Origin: Deltaproteobacteria bacterium
GTDB lineage: Bacteria > Myxococcota_A > Polyangia > Polyangiales > Polyangiaceae
DNA length: 64,000 nucleotides
Assembly (NCBI GenBank): GCA_016218915.1
Contig: JACRCQ010000051.1
Coordinates: 62,001 to 126,000 of the forward strand
Direction: 5' to 3'
The notes under the pieces are model-generated. The model had not been told where the DNA came from. It saw only the letters and a list, made by a program, of their open reading frames with translations, and ran no database searches. Made by a program: the position numbers and the translations under genes. Shown one piece after another: positions 46,655 to 63,859 of the stretch. Every line of letters starts with the position of its first letter. Position 1 is the stretch's first letter.

Positions 46655-47049
46655 GGGGTCAGCACCTTGGGCGCGGGTTTCTTGGAGCCCATCAGCAGCG
46701 GCATCAAGCCGAGCAGGGCAAACGGGTTGCCCGAGATGGTGATTCGTCCTTCCAGCACCGCGATGACCGCTGGAATCATTCCGCCCCCGCCGGTCACCAT
46801 GGGAATCATCTCGTTCATTGCGCCTTCGACCATGGCGCGCACGCGCGGCGCGATGCCTTTGTGCACCACCACGCCTTCAGGCGAGAACGACAGGGTGATG
46901 GCCATGTCAGCCACGCGCACGCCGAAGTTGCCGCGCATGCGTCGGGCCTTCCTTTCGAGCCTGGGGATGGCGAGCTGCTGGGACAGGAAGCCCTGAATCA
47001 GCAGGCCGAGCAGGTTCATGTGCTCGGGGTCGTTGACTTGCACCAACAT
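46651..47049 (-). CDS. SCP2-like sterol/lipid-binding protein
   Basis: 132 residues. After a helical N-terminus the pattern LSFSPEGVVVHKGIAPRVRA, MIPMVTGGGG and AVLEGRITISGNPF resembles the SCP2 fold, which binds fatty acyl or sterol ligands. The match is by pattern, not by a clear motif. It is coupled to the FAD oxidase by ATGA, which suggests it presents a lipid substrate to that enzyme (inference). Confidence 0.6.
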   Translation of the reverse strand: MLVQVNDPEHMNLLGLLIQGFLSQQLAIPRLERKARRMRGNFGVRVADMAITLSFSPEGVVVHKGIAPRVRAMVEGAMNEMIPMVTGGGGMIPAVIAVLEGRITISGNPFALLGLMPLLMGSKKPAPKVLTP

Positions 47050-47115
47050 GGGATCCAGTTAGCGTGCGGTGCAGGGGGAAGCTAGTGTTGGATAACGGGG
47101 CGCGATGGATCCGAC

Positions 47116-47391
47116 GCGGGCGGCGGTTGACGGCGGCGCGATGGGACGGACGCGGCGACCAACGCGGGCGGCGGTTGACGGCGGCGCGATGGGACGGACG
47201 CGGCGACCAACGCGGGCGGCGGTTGACGGCGGCGCGATGGGACGGACGCGGCGACCAACGCGGGTTCATCCGCCGGATCATGGTCATGGGTTCATCCGCC
47301 GGATCACAATCGCGGGTTCATCCGCCGGTTCACAATCGCGGGTTCAACCGCCGGATCACAATCGCGGGTTCACCCGCCGGATCGCGTGCGC
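47116..47391. repeat. 48-bp tandem (3x) followed by 26-bp tandem (5x)
   Basis: A 48-bp unit beginning GCGGGCGGCGGTTGACGGCG starts at 47116, 47164 and 47212. It gives way to a 26-bp unit GGGTTCATCCGCCGGATCA at 47262, 47288, 47314, 47340 and 47366. The same two units recur at 51.08-51.35 kb. A short GGCTCG/TGCTCG repeat follows near 47407-47435. Open frames through the array are repeat translations. The stretch from 47050 to 47579 holds no other gene; it must contain the start region of the lipoprotein at 47580. Confidence 0.9.
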
Positions 47392-47579
47392 GCCTACGGG
47401 TATTCGGGCTCGGGCTCGTGCTCGTGCTCGTGCTCGATCCGGCCTCCAGACGATGCCGCGTCTGCCGTTGGTCGCGCTCGATCCGCCCCACCCTGGCACA
47501 CTCCGGCGCAAGCTCCGCACCACAGATCCCTTGTTTTTCCCGCATATCGTGCTGGCGCGGACATTGCTATCCTGCGGCC

Positions 47580-49136
47580 ATGCGCCAGGTGCTCTGCGCC
47601 AGCTACACACGAACCCTTGCCGCCGCTTGCTCTGCTCTCGCTCTCGCTGCCTGCAGCGGATCCTCGGGCCCGTCCAACAACCCGCCCGTCGACACGCCGC
47701 AGCCTGATGCGGCAGACGCGAAACCGCTCGACCCGCCCGACGCGCAACCCGTCGAGGCTCCGGACTCCCAACCGTTCGACGCCCCGGACTCGCAACAACC
47801 GGACTCGCCTGATGCGCAGCCGCTCACCTTGCCCGCTCCAGGCTCGTTCGATGTCACCTTCCAACAAGTGACCATCACGCCGCCGAATGCGTGCTTCGCG
47901 TCCCCGGCTTGGTCGAGCATCACTGTCGCACGCCTGGATCTCATCTCCACGCCCACAGGCTTCGATGCAGTGCTCTCCCCGCGCTCAGGCTCTTCCTGGC
48001 CCGTGCAGGTCGCAGTGACTCCAGACGCGTTGGTCCTCACAGGCGAGGCTCAGATCGCGAAAGCGGACTGCAGTGAAGGGAAATGGGAGGCGTGGCAGAC
48101 CCTCCGCCTGCAGCGCGGCGCAGATGGGCTCCTCACCCTGAAAGGCTCTGGCAGCGGGCTGGGGCCCTACAAGTGTCAAGGGCCCTACGGCAACACCGTC
48201 GGTGACGTGGGACCCATGACCGCCGAGCTCTCGCTCGTACCCGATACCCATGCCCCGCTCGCCGATGTGACCTCTGTCCCAGGACACCACGTCAAGAAGC
48301 TCCTTCCCTGGTCCCAGCTCATTGTCGCCTTTGACGAGCCTGTCGCCGAGTCGTCCGGCGCAGCGCTGCTCTTTGCCGACGTCGGCGGAGCTGCCACGCC
48401 CGTTGCCTGGACGCTCGACTCCAAGCCGGCAGGGCTCTGGGCCGCACGCGGATACGCAGGCGACTTCAACGCCTTGAGCGGCGCGACCTTGTCGTGGGGC
48501 GTGCACGCAGGCGCAACCGATGCCGCGGGCAATGTCAGCGTCGAGTCGACGCAGACCCAAGCCATCGATTCGATCGGCCCTGCGCTGCCATCGCACGGCT
48601 TCAGCGCAGCCCCTCTGGAGCAAGGGATCTGGGGCAAGAGCCGGCTGCTGGAGGGTGCAGAGACGCAAGCCTGCGAGGCGAGCACGTGCGTCTTCGTGGA
48701 TCCTGAAGCTGCCGGTCAGTGCTGGAGCTGCGAGATGGGCAACTCGGGTGTTGCCGGACGGCTCGTCGCTGGTGGCCTGAAGACCGTCGCAATCCGCTAC
48801 CGTCTGCTTTGCTCAGCCGCTGAAACCTATGTCGCCAGCGCGATCGTCAGGATCGACATCGCCGCGCCTGGCAAAGGGGTTGTCGCGAGCACGTCGATCT
48901 CGCCCGCAAAGTACACGGCGCTGACCTCTGCGATCGGAAGCTTCCCGTATGCGTCGGCGTGGACCGACGCGCTCGTGCAAGTGCCAGACAGCGTGGATGC
49001 TCAGGAGCTCGGCTTCGCGATCGTGCTTTACGACGAGCAGTACGAGGGTTCGTCCGCTGGCATGGCCTGCGGGAATGACAGCTTCATGTCCGGCATCATC
49101 CACGGCGTGCTCCTGCAGAAGGTGGAGATGAAGTAG
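47580..49136 (+). CDS. secreted lipoprotein, hypothetical
   Basis: 518 residues from the ATG at 47580; the frame stays open upstream through repeats, but the signal peptide (ALALAACSGSS, lipobox) fixes this start. A Pro/Asp linker with DAQP, DSQP and DAPDSQ repeats (about 35-80) leads to a beta-rich body with several Cys. Around 215-300 it resembles bacterial Ig-like/SbsA-type repeats (PWSQLIVAFDEPVAESSGAA, LSWGVHAGATDAAGN); the last third may be a carbohydrate-binding-like domain. No enzyme motif. Confidence 0.8.
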   Translation: MRQVLCASYTRTLAAACSALALAACSGSSGPSNNPPVDTPQPDAADAKPLDPPDAQPVEAPDSQPFDAPDSQQPDSPDAQPLTLPAPGSFDVTFQQVTITPPNACFASPAWSSITVARLDLISTPTGFDAVLSPRSGSSWPVQVAVTPDALVLTGEAQIAKADCSEGKWEAWQTLRLQRGADGLLTLKGSGSGLGPYKCQGPYGNTVGDVGPMTAELSLVPDTHAPLADVTSVPGHHVKKLLPWSQLIVAFDEPVAESSGAALLFADVGGAATPVAWTLDSKPAGLWAARGYAGDFNALSGATLSWGVHAGATDAAGNVSVESTQTQAIDSIGPALPSHGFSAAPLEQGIWGKSRLLEGAETQACEASTCVFVDPEAAGQCWSCEMGNSGVAGRLVAGGLKTVAIRYRLLCSAAETYVASAIVRIDIAAPGKGVVASTSISPAKYTALTSAIGSFPYASAWTDALVQVPDSVDAQELGFAIVLYDEQYEGSSAGMACGNDSFMSGIIHGVLLQKVEMK

Positions 49137-49309
49137 TCGCCACGTCTTGTCAGAGTACCTGGCAGGGCCAGTGTGATGGGTGCAGGCATGCCGTGGCATG
49201 CCCTGGGGCATGCTGGTAGACACCGCATCGAACGGCTCGGCTCGCACCTTGGCGCTGCCGGCCCACGTGCTGACCACGACCCACAGGGGATTTCGCCATC
49301 CGCAACCCG

Positions 49310-49463
49310 CACGGGCATGCCCCCGCCCGGTGCGTCGGTTGGTCACCTTCGGCATGCCCATGCCACCCTGCCGTCGGTTGGTCACCTTCGGCATGCCCAT
49401 GCCGCCCTCCCCCATTCGCATTCTCATTCCCATTCCTCGTCCCCAGTTCCTAGTTTCCTCTCC
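49310..49463. repeat. block C repeat, copy 1
   Basis: CACGGGCATGCCC, then two tandem copies of GGTTGGTCACCTTCGGCATG, then CATTCGCATTCTCATTCCCA and a tail GTTCCTAGTTTCCTCTCC. The same order occurs at 51348-51489 with few differences and one GGTCACC unit. The rest of 49137-49512 shows no gene; it may hold the promoter of the sigma factor gene. Confidence 0.85.
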
Positions 49464-49512
49464 TCGGTCGATTGCACCGATCCAGGAGCCGCGGCCGTTC
49501 GACATATGCGGT

Positions 49513-50229
49513 ATGAGCTTGTCCGTGGGTGAGCAAGCGCCGGCTGTGCCGCAGGAGCAGGTCGCTCGCGTCGTGGGCAGGCGCGATCGTTTCCAGGCTC
49601 CTTCTGAGGCGGTGAGCAGACGCGTGTACGCGGAGCTGGCCGCTGACCCCACGAATTGCCCGATCGGGCGCGAGCTGGACAGAGCTGTGCAGCGTCTGAT
49701 TTACGAGGTGGTCTACAGGCAGGTGCATGCGCTGGCGCGCCGCAGCGGCGCAGACCTCGAGCGTCTGGTGCAAGATGCGGCGACTCGCGCGCTCTGGGCT
49801 TTGCCGGACTTTGACGGGCAGTCCAAGGTCTCGACCTGGACCTGGACGATCTGCTGGCGGACGCTGCGCGACGACGAGCGATCGCTCGCCTCCGTGGCGC
49901 GTTTGGTTCGGCGCGCGATGGGTTTTCAGGACGAGCCTGATTCGCCTGACCCAGGGCTGCAGGCCGAGCACGCGGCGCAGCGTCAGAGCCTGGGACGCGC
50001 CCTGGATCGACTCACGCTCCTGCAGAGGACCGTGGTGGTTCTCTACTACTTCGAGGAGCTGTCGATCGACGAGATCTCCACGATCCTGTCCGAGGGCGGC
50101 AGGAAGGTACCGCCCAAGACCGTGCAGTCGCGCCTGAGCGGAGCGCGCGATCAGCTGCGCACTCTGCTGGCCCGGGACCCGTACTTCGGGGACATCGCCT
50201 GCGCGCAGTCCAAGGAAACCAAGCGATGA
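49513..50229 (+). CDS. ECF-type RNA polymerase sigma factor
   Basis: 238 residues from the ATG at 49513; the frame is open upstream through repeat DNA. Region 2 (about 75-140) with WALPDFDGQSKVSTWTWTIC and region 4 (about 175-230) with ELSIDEISTILSEGGRKVPP are recognisable. ECF factors direct transcription of envelope or stress regulons and are held by anti-sigma factors. The next gene overlaps it by ATGA and looks like its anti-sigma factor. The insertion GGRKVPPK in region 4 is slightly longer than usual. Confidence 0.85.
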   Translation: MSLSVGEQAPAVPQEQVARVVGRRDRFQAPSEAVSRRVYAELAADPTNCPIGRELDRAVQRLIYEVVYRQVHALARRSGADLERLVQDAATRALWALPDFDGQSKVSTWTWTICWRTLRDDERSLASVARLVRRAMGFQDEPDSPDPGLQAEHAAQRQSLGRALDRLTLLQRTVVVLYYFEELSIDEISTILSEGGRKVPPKTVQSRLSGARDQLRTLLARDPYFGDIACAQSKETKR

Positions 50230-51050
50230 GAACGTCAACCTGCGACGACCCGAGGGTCCTGGCTGCTGTGCGAGACAAGGCGCGAGGGCGCCGCACGAGC
50301 GGAAGCGAGCATGTGGATCAGTGCGAGGAGTGCAGCCTGGAGGTGGAGCGGTTGCGAAGGCTGGCAGCGGTGTTCGAGCAAGCGAGGCCCAGCGCTGGTC
50401 AGATCGAGGGAGCGTGGCGGCGATTTGATGAGCCAAGCGCGGTCCGGTCGCCCCGAGCTGCGAGGATATTCTGGGCATTTGCAGCGGCAGCGGTGGTCGC
50501 CACTGCAGTCGTGGTCTGGATGCAGCTACATCGTGCGCCCAAGGCCCAACAAGGCGCACCTCCGTTGGAGTCGGTCGCGGTCACGCCTGACCCTGACAGG
50601 AGCGTCAATCCGCTGAGCACATCGATCGCGCGGCCTGCACCGGGTTGGGAAGATGTTCCTGCGCCGAGCGGGTCCAGCATCGAGGATGAGGGCGAGCGCA
50701 AGGCACGACGGATGCTGGAGCCGCGCGTCTGGTCAGGCAAGGCTACCATCGACGAAGTCAGGATGCTCAAGGCCATCTGCAGGCACCAGAAGGATGCGGA
50801 GTGCGTGGCGCGGGCGAACCAGATCCTGTCTGACATGTCGAGCGCCAATCCATATGTGGACGCCGGAAGTCAGGATACGGTGCTGGACGAGGGCGAACGC
50901 AAGGCGCGTCTGGAGATCGAGCAGCGGTTGTGGTCAGGCAAGGCCACGATCGATGAAGTCAAGATGCTCAAGGCGATCTGCAGGCATCAGAAGGACGCGG
51001 CGTGCGTGGAGCGGGCGAGCAAGGTCCTGGAGGAGATGCGGGGACGATGA
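50226..51050 (+). CDS. membrane anti-sigma factor-like protein with duplicated C-terminal module
   Basis: 274 residues. An N-terminal HxxxCxxC (HVDQCEEC) is the zinc-binding anti-sigma (ZAS) signature. One membrane helix follows (about 82-100). The outside part ends in two copies of a 65-residue module (EGERKARRMLEPRVWSGKAT and EGERKARLEIEQRLWSGKAT, each with IDEVxMLKAICRHQKDAxCV), about 80% identical, so a recent duplication. They could be the stress-sensing part. The ATGA overlap with the sigma gene supports a sigma/anti-sigma pair. Confidence 0.83.
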   Translation: MRTSTCDDPRVLAAVRDKARGRRTSGSEHVDQCEECSLEVERLRRLAAVFEQARPSAGQIEGAWRRFDEPSAVRSPRAARIFWAFAAAAVVATAVVVWMQLHRAPKAQQGAPPLESVAVTPDPDRSVNPLSTSIARPAPGWEDVPAPSGSSIEDEGERKARRMLEPRVWSGKATIDEVRMLKAICRHQKDAECVARANQILSDMSSANPYVDAGSQDTVLDEGERKARLEIEQRLWSGKATIDEVKMLKAICRHQKDAACVERASKVLEEMRGR

Positions 51051-51083
51051 GCTCGGGATGCACCCGGTCGAACATCGCGGGCT

Positions 51084-51489
51084 GCGGTTGACGGCGGCGC
51101 GATGGGACGGACCCAATGATCATCGCCGGCGGTTGAACCCGCCGGCTGTAGGCAGCCAGAGGGTCCAGGCACAAGGCCTCCGGCCTCATGAGATGCGGGG
51201 ACCGTCGAGGCCGCCAGGCCTTGGAACGAGCGAATACAGGTGGCGTACAGACGGCGGGTTCAACCGCCGGATCACAATCGCGGGTTCATCCGCCGGATCA
51301 CGATCGCGGGTTCAACCGCCGGATCATGGTCATGGGTTCAACCGCGCGCACGGGCATGCCCGACCCGTTGCGTCCGTGGGTCACCTTCGGCATGTCCATG
51401 CCACCCAACCCCAGACCGCAACCCGATCGCGCCTCCCCCATTCGCATTCTCATTCCCATTCCTAGTCCCCGGTTCCTAGTTTCCTCTCC
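51084..51489. repeat. mixed repeat region: 48-bp remnant, 26-bp x4, block C copy 2
   Basis: One 48-bp unit fragment begins at 51084; a perfect 8-bp inverted repeat GCCGGCGG-TTGAAC-CCGCCGGC lies at 51125-51146; 26-bp units of GGGTTCAACCGCCGGATCA type start at 51256, 51282, 51308 and 51334; then block C from 51348. The end overlaps the last nine codons of the PPTase gene (stop at 51462). No other gene is visible in 51051-51461. The inverted repeat could end transcription of the sigma/anti-sigma operon, but it has no T-tract. Confidence 0.85.
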
Positions 51490-52108
51490 CATTCGGGCCG
51501 CTCCGCGCCCGCAACAGCCACCACGCACCCTCCAACCCACGCCCACACCCCAAGCCCGCCTTCCACGCTCACCTCTCGCCACCCATCCGCCGCTGCCTCG
51601 CCGATCGCCACAACCCGCACCGACTGCAGCGACAATCGCAGCCCTTCGCCCAGCGCCTTGGCAATCGCTTCCTTGGACGACCAGATGATCGTCGCGGCCA
51701 TGGGATCGCCCGTCGCCAGCGCCTGCTCCTGCTCGGTGAAGTAGTCGCGCGCAATCGCACTCGGTTCAGCGATCATCACCTCGGCATCGATTCCCACCTG
51801 CCCTGGCGCATCCACCACCGCTGCCCCTGCGAAGCCCGCGGTGTGCGTGATCGAGAGCGACACCGGGCGCGGCCGAAGGAGCGCGTCGTGCGCAATTGGC
51901 ACGCCCCTCTCGTCGGGCGTGATCACATGGTCGAGCATCCCAGTGCCTGGGAAGCGGGCCATCAGCAGCTTCTTCGCGATCCAGCGTCCGCGATGGAAGT
52001 CGTCTCTGCGCTTGGGTACGGCTCGCGGGCCGATCAACCCCGCCTCCGAGGGGGAAAGGAAGGAGGCGGGGTCGAGGTCAGGCTGACCTCGCAGAAGGGC
52101 GCAACGGA

Positions 52109-52112
<4 letters not shown>
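51462..52112 (-). CDS. 4'-phosphopantetheinyl transferase (Sfp-like)
   Basis: 216 residues. It moves phosphopantetheine from CoA to acyl carrier proteins. Motifs: VGIDAEVM (Asp and Glu for Mg/CoA) and WSSKEAIAKALGEGL, the Sfp-type signature; SITHTAG holds the conserved His. The start is GTG, overlapping the synthase stop as GTGA, so it is made with the synthase. That makes it the probable loader of the four unusual ACPs. The C-terminal ERPEWERKLGTGD is encoded in repeat block C, so the native end may have been replaced. Confidence 0.92.
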
Positions 52113-60976
<8,864 letters not shown>

Positions 60977-61011
60977 GACGACCTCGTGTCCTGCATCCCG
61001 ATGATCGGCTC

Positions 61012-62655
61012 TCAGGAGCCGTGGAATTCCAATCCCGTGAGCGCTCGCGCAACGACGTCCATGTCGGCGAGCAGGGTCCCGTACCCCTTCCAGATCTCGT
61101 CGCTTCCGAGCGCACGTGCCATCTCGGCGCCGGACGCAGCATCGACCGCGTCGGTGCCGCGCAGCAACTTCATCGCTTGATCCACAACGAATCCGAGCGT
61201 TTCGCGCGCGTAGATCCTGGCCATGGCGCGCAGCACGTCCGGCTGGGCGCGCTGCGGATCGTGCTCAGGCATGGTAGCCCAGCGCGACATGGCTGCGGCG
61301 CTCTCGGCGCGGGAGACCATCTCGCCGAGGCGGAAGAGCACGTGCTGGTGACGCGTGAGCCTGGCGACGCGGGCGCGCTCCATGGTGGTGCCGAGCGCCT
61401 TGAGCGACACGGCCACCAGGTCTGCTCCGACGTCCGGATGCAGCGCGCCGAGATCGCTCATGGCGCGTGCGGCGTCGACCCAGAACGCACCGCGCGTCTT
61501 GAGGTGCTGCTGCCACCGGTCGCGCGCCACGGTCCACTCGAGGATCTCGCTGGTGCCCTCGTAGATGCACGTGATGCGCACATCGCGGGCGATCTTCTCG
61601 ACCTCGTACTCACGCACGTAGCCGTAGCCGCCGTGGGCCTGGATCGCCGCATCTGCCGCTGCCTTGCCGGCTTCGCTGGCGACGAGCTTGGCAATGGCGC
61701 CTTCGGTCACGACCTCGGTGTCGCCGGAATCGATTCTCTTGGCGACGAAGTCGATGTAGGCGCGGGCGGCCTCGAGACGCACCGCATGGGGCACCAGGAG
61801 CTTGTGGGTGTAGGCCTGCTTGGAGCCGAGCAGCCCGCCGCCTTGGACGCGTATCTTGGAGTACTCGACCGCGCGCTCGAGCGCGGCGTCGCCAGCGCCA
61901 AGCCCGAATGCGGCGACCATCAGGCGCGTGTAGCCGAAGACCTTCTGGGCCTGCAGCAGGCCTTGTCCCTCGACGCCGCCGACCAGCTTGTCGACGCCGA
62001 CCTGCACATCCTCGATGGAAATCGCCGTGGTGTTGGAGGCGCAGATGCCGTGCTTCTCCTCGGGCTTCTGCGGCACGAAGCCGGGCGTGCCCTTCTCCAC
62101 GATGAAGAACGAGGGGCCGTCCGGAGCCATGGCGAGCACAGTGGTGATCGCGGCCACTCCGCCGTTGGTGATGAATTGCTTCTCGCCGTTGAGCACGTAG
62201 CCCACGACGCGATCGCCTTCCATCACGCGCCTGGCGGTGGCTTTCATGGCGCCGAGATCGCTGCCGACCGAGGGCTCGGTCACGGCATAGGCAACGACGA
62301 GGCCCTCCTCGGCGATTCGGGTCATCCAGTGCTTCTTCTGCTCCTCGGTGGCACCGACCACGATGGGATCGGTACCGAGGAAGGTAGCGAGCACGGCGGT
62401 AGCCACGCCGAGATCGACGCGCGCCATCTGCTCGCTGACGCGATAGATGTCAAAGGCACCGCCGCCCATGCCGCCGCATTCCTGAGGGAGGAACAGCAGG
62501 TGCAGGCCCACTTCCTTGAACAGCCCGTCGATCACCTCGGCCGGATACTCGTGCCGTGCATCCAGCTCGAGACGTCGCTTGAGCGGGAGCTTCTGCTCGC
62601 AATACGAGCGGAGCGTGTCGATGAGCAGATTGCGTTCTTCTCGGTCCAGGGTCAT
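61012..62655 (-). CDS. acyl-CoA dehydrogenase
   Basis: 547 residues from the ATG at 62655 (TLDREERN); an in-frame GTG 61 codons upstream (62838) gives a poor N-terminus. The enzyme is an FAD-dependent dehydrogenase: AVTEPSVGSDLGAMKATA, GEKQFITNGG (FAD and substrate), and IYEGTSEILEW with the catalytic Glu. It is longer than short-chain members, with an extra C-terminal helical domain (about 420-547) like very-long-chain types. Since the next gene is the synthase, 35 bp away, it probably makes or desaturates an acyl precursor or product for that pathway (inference). The 322-bp upstream region is the likely operon promoter. Confidence 0.87.
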   Translation of the reverse strand: MTLDREERNLLIDTLRSYCEQKLPLKRRLELDARHEYPAEVIDGLFKEVGLHLLFLPQECGGMGGGAFDIYRVSEQMARVDLGVATAVLATFLGTDPIVVGATEEQKKHWMTRIAEEGLVVAYAVTEPSVGSDLGAMKATARRVMEGDRVVGYVLNGEKQFITNGGVAAITTVLAMAPDGPSFFIVEKGTPGFVPQKPEEKHGICASNTTAISIEDVQVGVDKLVGGVEGQGLLQAQKVFGYTRLMVAAFGLGAGDAALERAVEYSKIRVQGGGLLGSKQAYTHKLLVPHAVRLEAARAYIDFVAKRIDSGDTEVVTEGAIAKLVASEAGKAAADAAIQAHGGYGYVREYEVEKIARDVRITCIYEGTSEILEWTVARDRWQQHLKTRGAFWVDAARAMSDLGALHPDVGADLVAVSLKALGTTMERARVARLTRHQHVLFRLGEMVSRAESAAAMSRWATMPEHDPQRAQPDVLRAMARIYARETLGFVVDQAMKLLRGTDAVDAASGAEMARALGSDEIWKGYGTLLADMDVVARALTGLEFHGS

Positions 62656-62977
62656 GACTTCAGTCCATTGCGCGAATTGAGGCTGCTTGATCAGCCGCTC
62701 GGGAGAGATGCCGCTGGCGGTTTCCTCTTCGACTTCCCTCGGAGTTCGGGCGGCATAACACGAGTGCCGCGCGTGAGCACATGCCCGAATTGCAGCGCAA
62801 AAGTTGACGCGCAGCGTTGGTGGCGATGCGCAAAACACTACGCGTCAGCCGCTTCTCGAATTCGTGTTCCGGCTCAATCGGTTTTGCGCTGGCGCGAACT
62901 GCTCTCTACGGATGCGCCGCCCGCTTTGTGCGTAGCGCACGTTCCTTCGAAAACCGCGGCCCTTGGCCTGATCGGAA
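62656..62977 (-). promoter_or_regulatory. upstream region of the lipid-synthase operon
   Basis: No gene is seen. GCGCAAAAC at 62828-62836 and its inverted copy GTTTTGCGC at 62881-62889 form a 9-bp spaced inverted repeat, and a third GCGCAAAA lies at 62795-62802. The sites are upstream of the ATG at 62655 and could bind a regulator such as a TetR or FadR type (inference). They may also be a fortuitous GC pattern. Confidence 0.4.
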
Positions 62978-63859
62978 TCAGACAGGCTCGCTGGGGCGAA
63001 GGCTCGCGAGCGCGTCGACGCCCTTGCCCTCGGCTGCATCCATCGCTCGTCGAAGAAGATCGTACGCTCTGGAGTTCGCTTCCACGAAACGACCGGTGCC
63101 GAAGTGCCTTCGCGCGGCGTGACGTATCTCTTCGACCTGGTCGTGGATCGCCATGAAGGCATTTCCAATGGCGTCTGCGACAGCGGTGGGTACATCCGAG
63201 CGCACGGCGATCACGTCAGGAGGCAGCGGGCCAAAGGGCTCGAGCCACTGGATCGTGCTCGGGTCCACGCCCGAAGGAGGCGGACGCCACCCTGCGCGGA
63301 TGACCTTGCGCGGATGGGCGGGATCGAGGTGCACGAAGGTGGCGCCGATGTCGACTGCGCGATCGGAGACCGCGCGCACGACCGCGGAGTGTGAGCGGAA
63401 GAACACTTCCTCCTGGAAAGCCGTGGACGGATCGATGCCGAGCGCAGCGAGCTGCAGGCGAGGGTAGACGTAGCCCGCTGCGGAGCTCGGGTCGACCCAG
63501 CCCACGCTGTGGCCCGGGATCTCGGTGATGGAGGCGACATCCGAGTCGATGAGGGTGAAGAATGCGCAGTAGTAGCCCACGCCGGCTCCGCGCTCAGCGG
63601 CGGCAACGGCTTTCATTCCGATGGCGCGATCGAGCTCGACGAACAGCGCGGGCGGAAGCCACGCTGCGTGCGCCAACCCGGAGCTCACCGTGCTCGCCAG
63701 ATCGTCGTAGCTCACCGCGCGGCTGGCCACCACGCTGATTCCGATGCGTGTCGTAAGGTAGGCGGAAAGCGCTGCCAGCATCGGTCCGTGCTGCAGCTCA
63801 TCGGTGGCTGGGGGAACCGCAAAGACGATGCCGGGGACACTGGTGCTGCGCGCTGGCAT
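62978..63859 (-). CDS. PhnD-like substrate-binding protein
   Basis: About 293 residues from the ATG at 63859; an ATG at 63937 would add 26 residues without a signal peptide. The fold resembles periplasmic phosphate/phosphonate-binding (PhnD/PF12974) proteins: VSYDDLASTVSSGLAHAAWLPP, YCAFFTLIDSD, HSVGWVDPSSAAGYVYPRLQL and DIGATFVHLDP. The usual signal peptide is absent, so it may be cytoplasmic or use another route. No ABC permease or ATPase genes adjoin it. In many deltaproteobacterial genomes such domains are fused to or paired with kinases as sensors, so a ligand-sensing role is possible. Confidence 0.75.
   Translation of the reverse strand: MPARSTSVPGIVFAVPPATDELQHGPMLAALSAYLTTRIGISVVASRAVSYDDLASTVSSGLAHAAWLPPALFVELDRAIGMKAVAAAERGAGVGYYCAFFTLIDSDVASITEIPGHSVGWVDPSSAAGYVYPRLQLAALGIDPSTAFQEEVFFRSHSAVVRAVSDRAVDIGATFVHLDPAHPRKVIRAGWRPPPSGVDPSTIQWLEPFGPLPPDVIAVRSDVPTAVADAIGNAFMAIHDQVEEIRHAARRHFGTGRFVEANSRAYDLLRRAMDAAEGKGVDALASLRPSEPV

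Noticed and set aside
47105..47707. 200-residue frame through the 48-bp and 26-bp repeats
   Set aside because: It is a translation of tandem repeats and changes frame pattern outside them.
62656..62838. Longer acyl-CoA dehydrogenase start at the GTG 62838
   Set aside because: The added 61 residues are Cys/Arg-rich and unlike the family N-terminus; no ribosome site.
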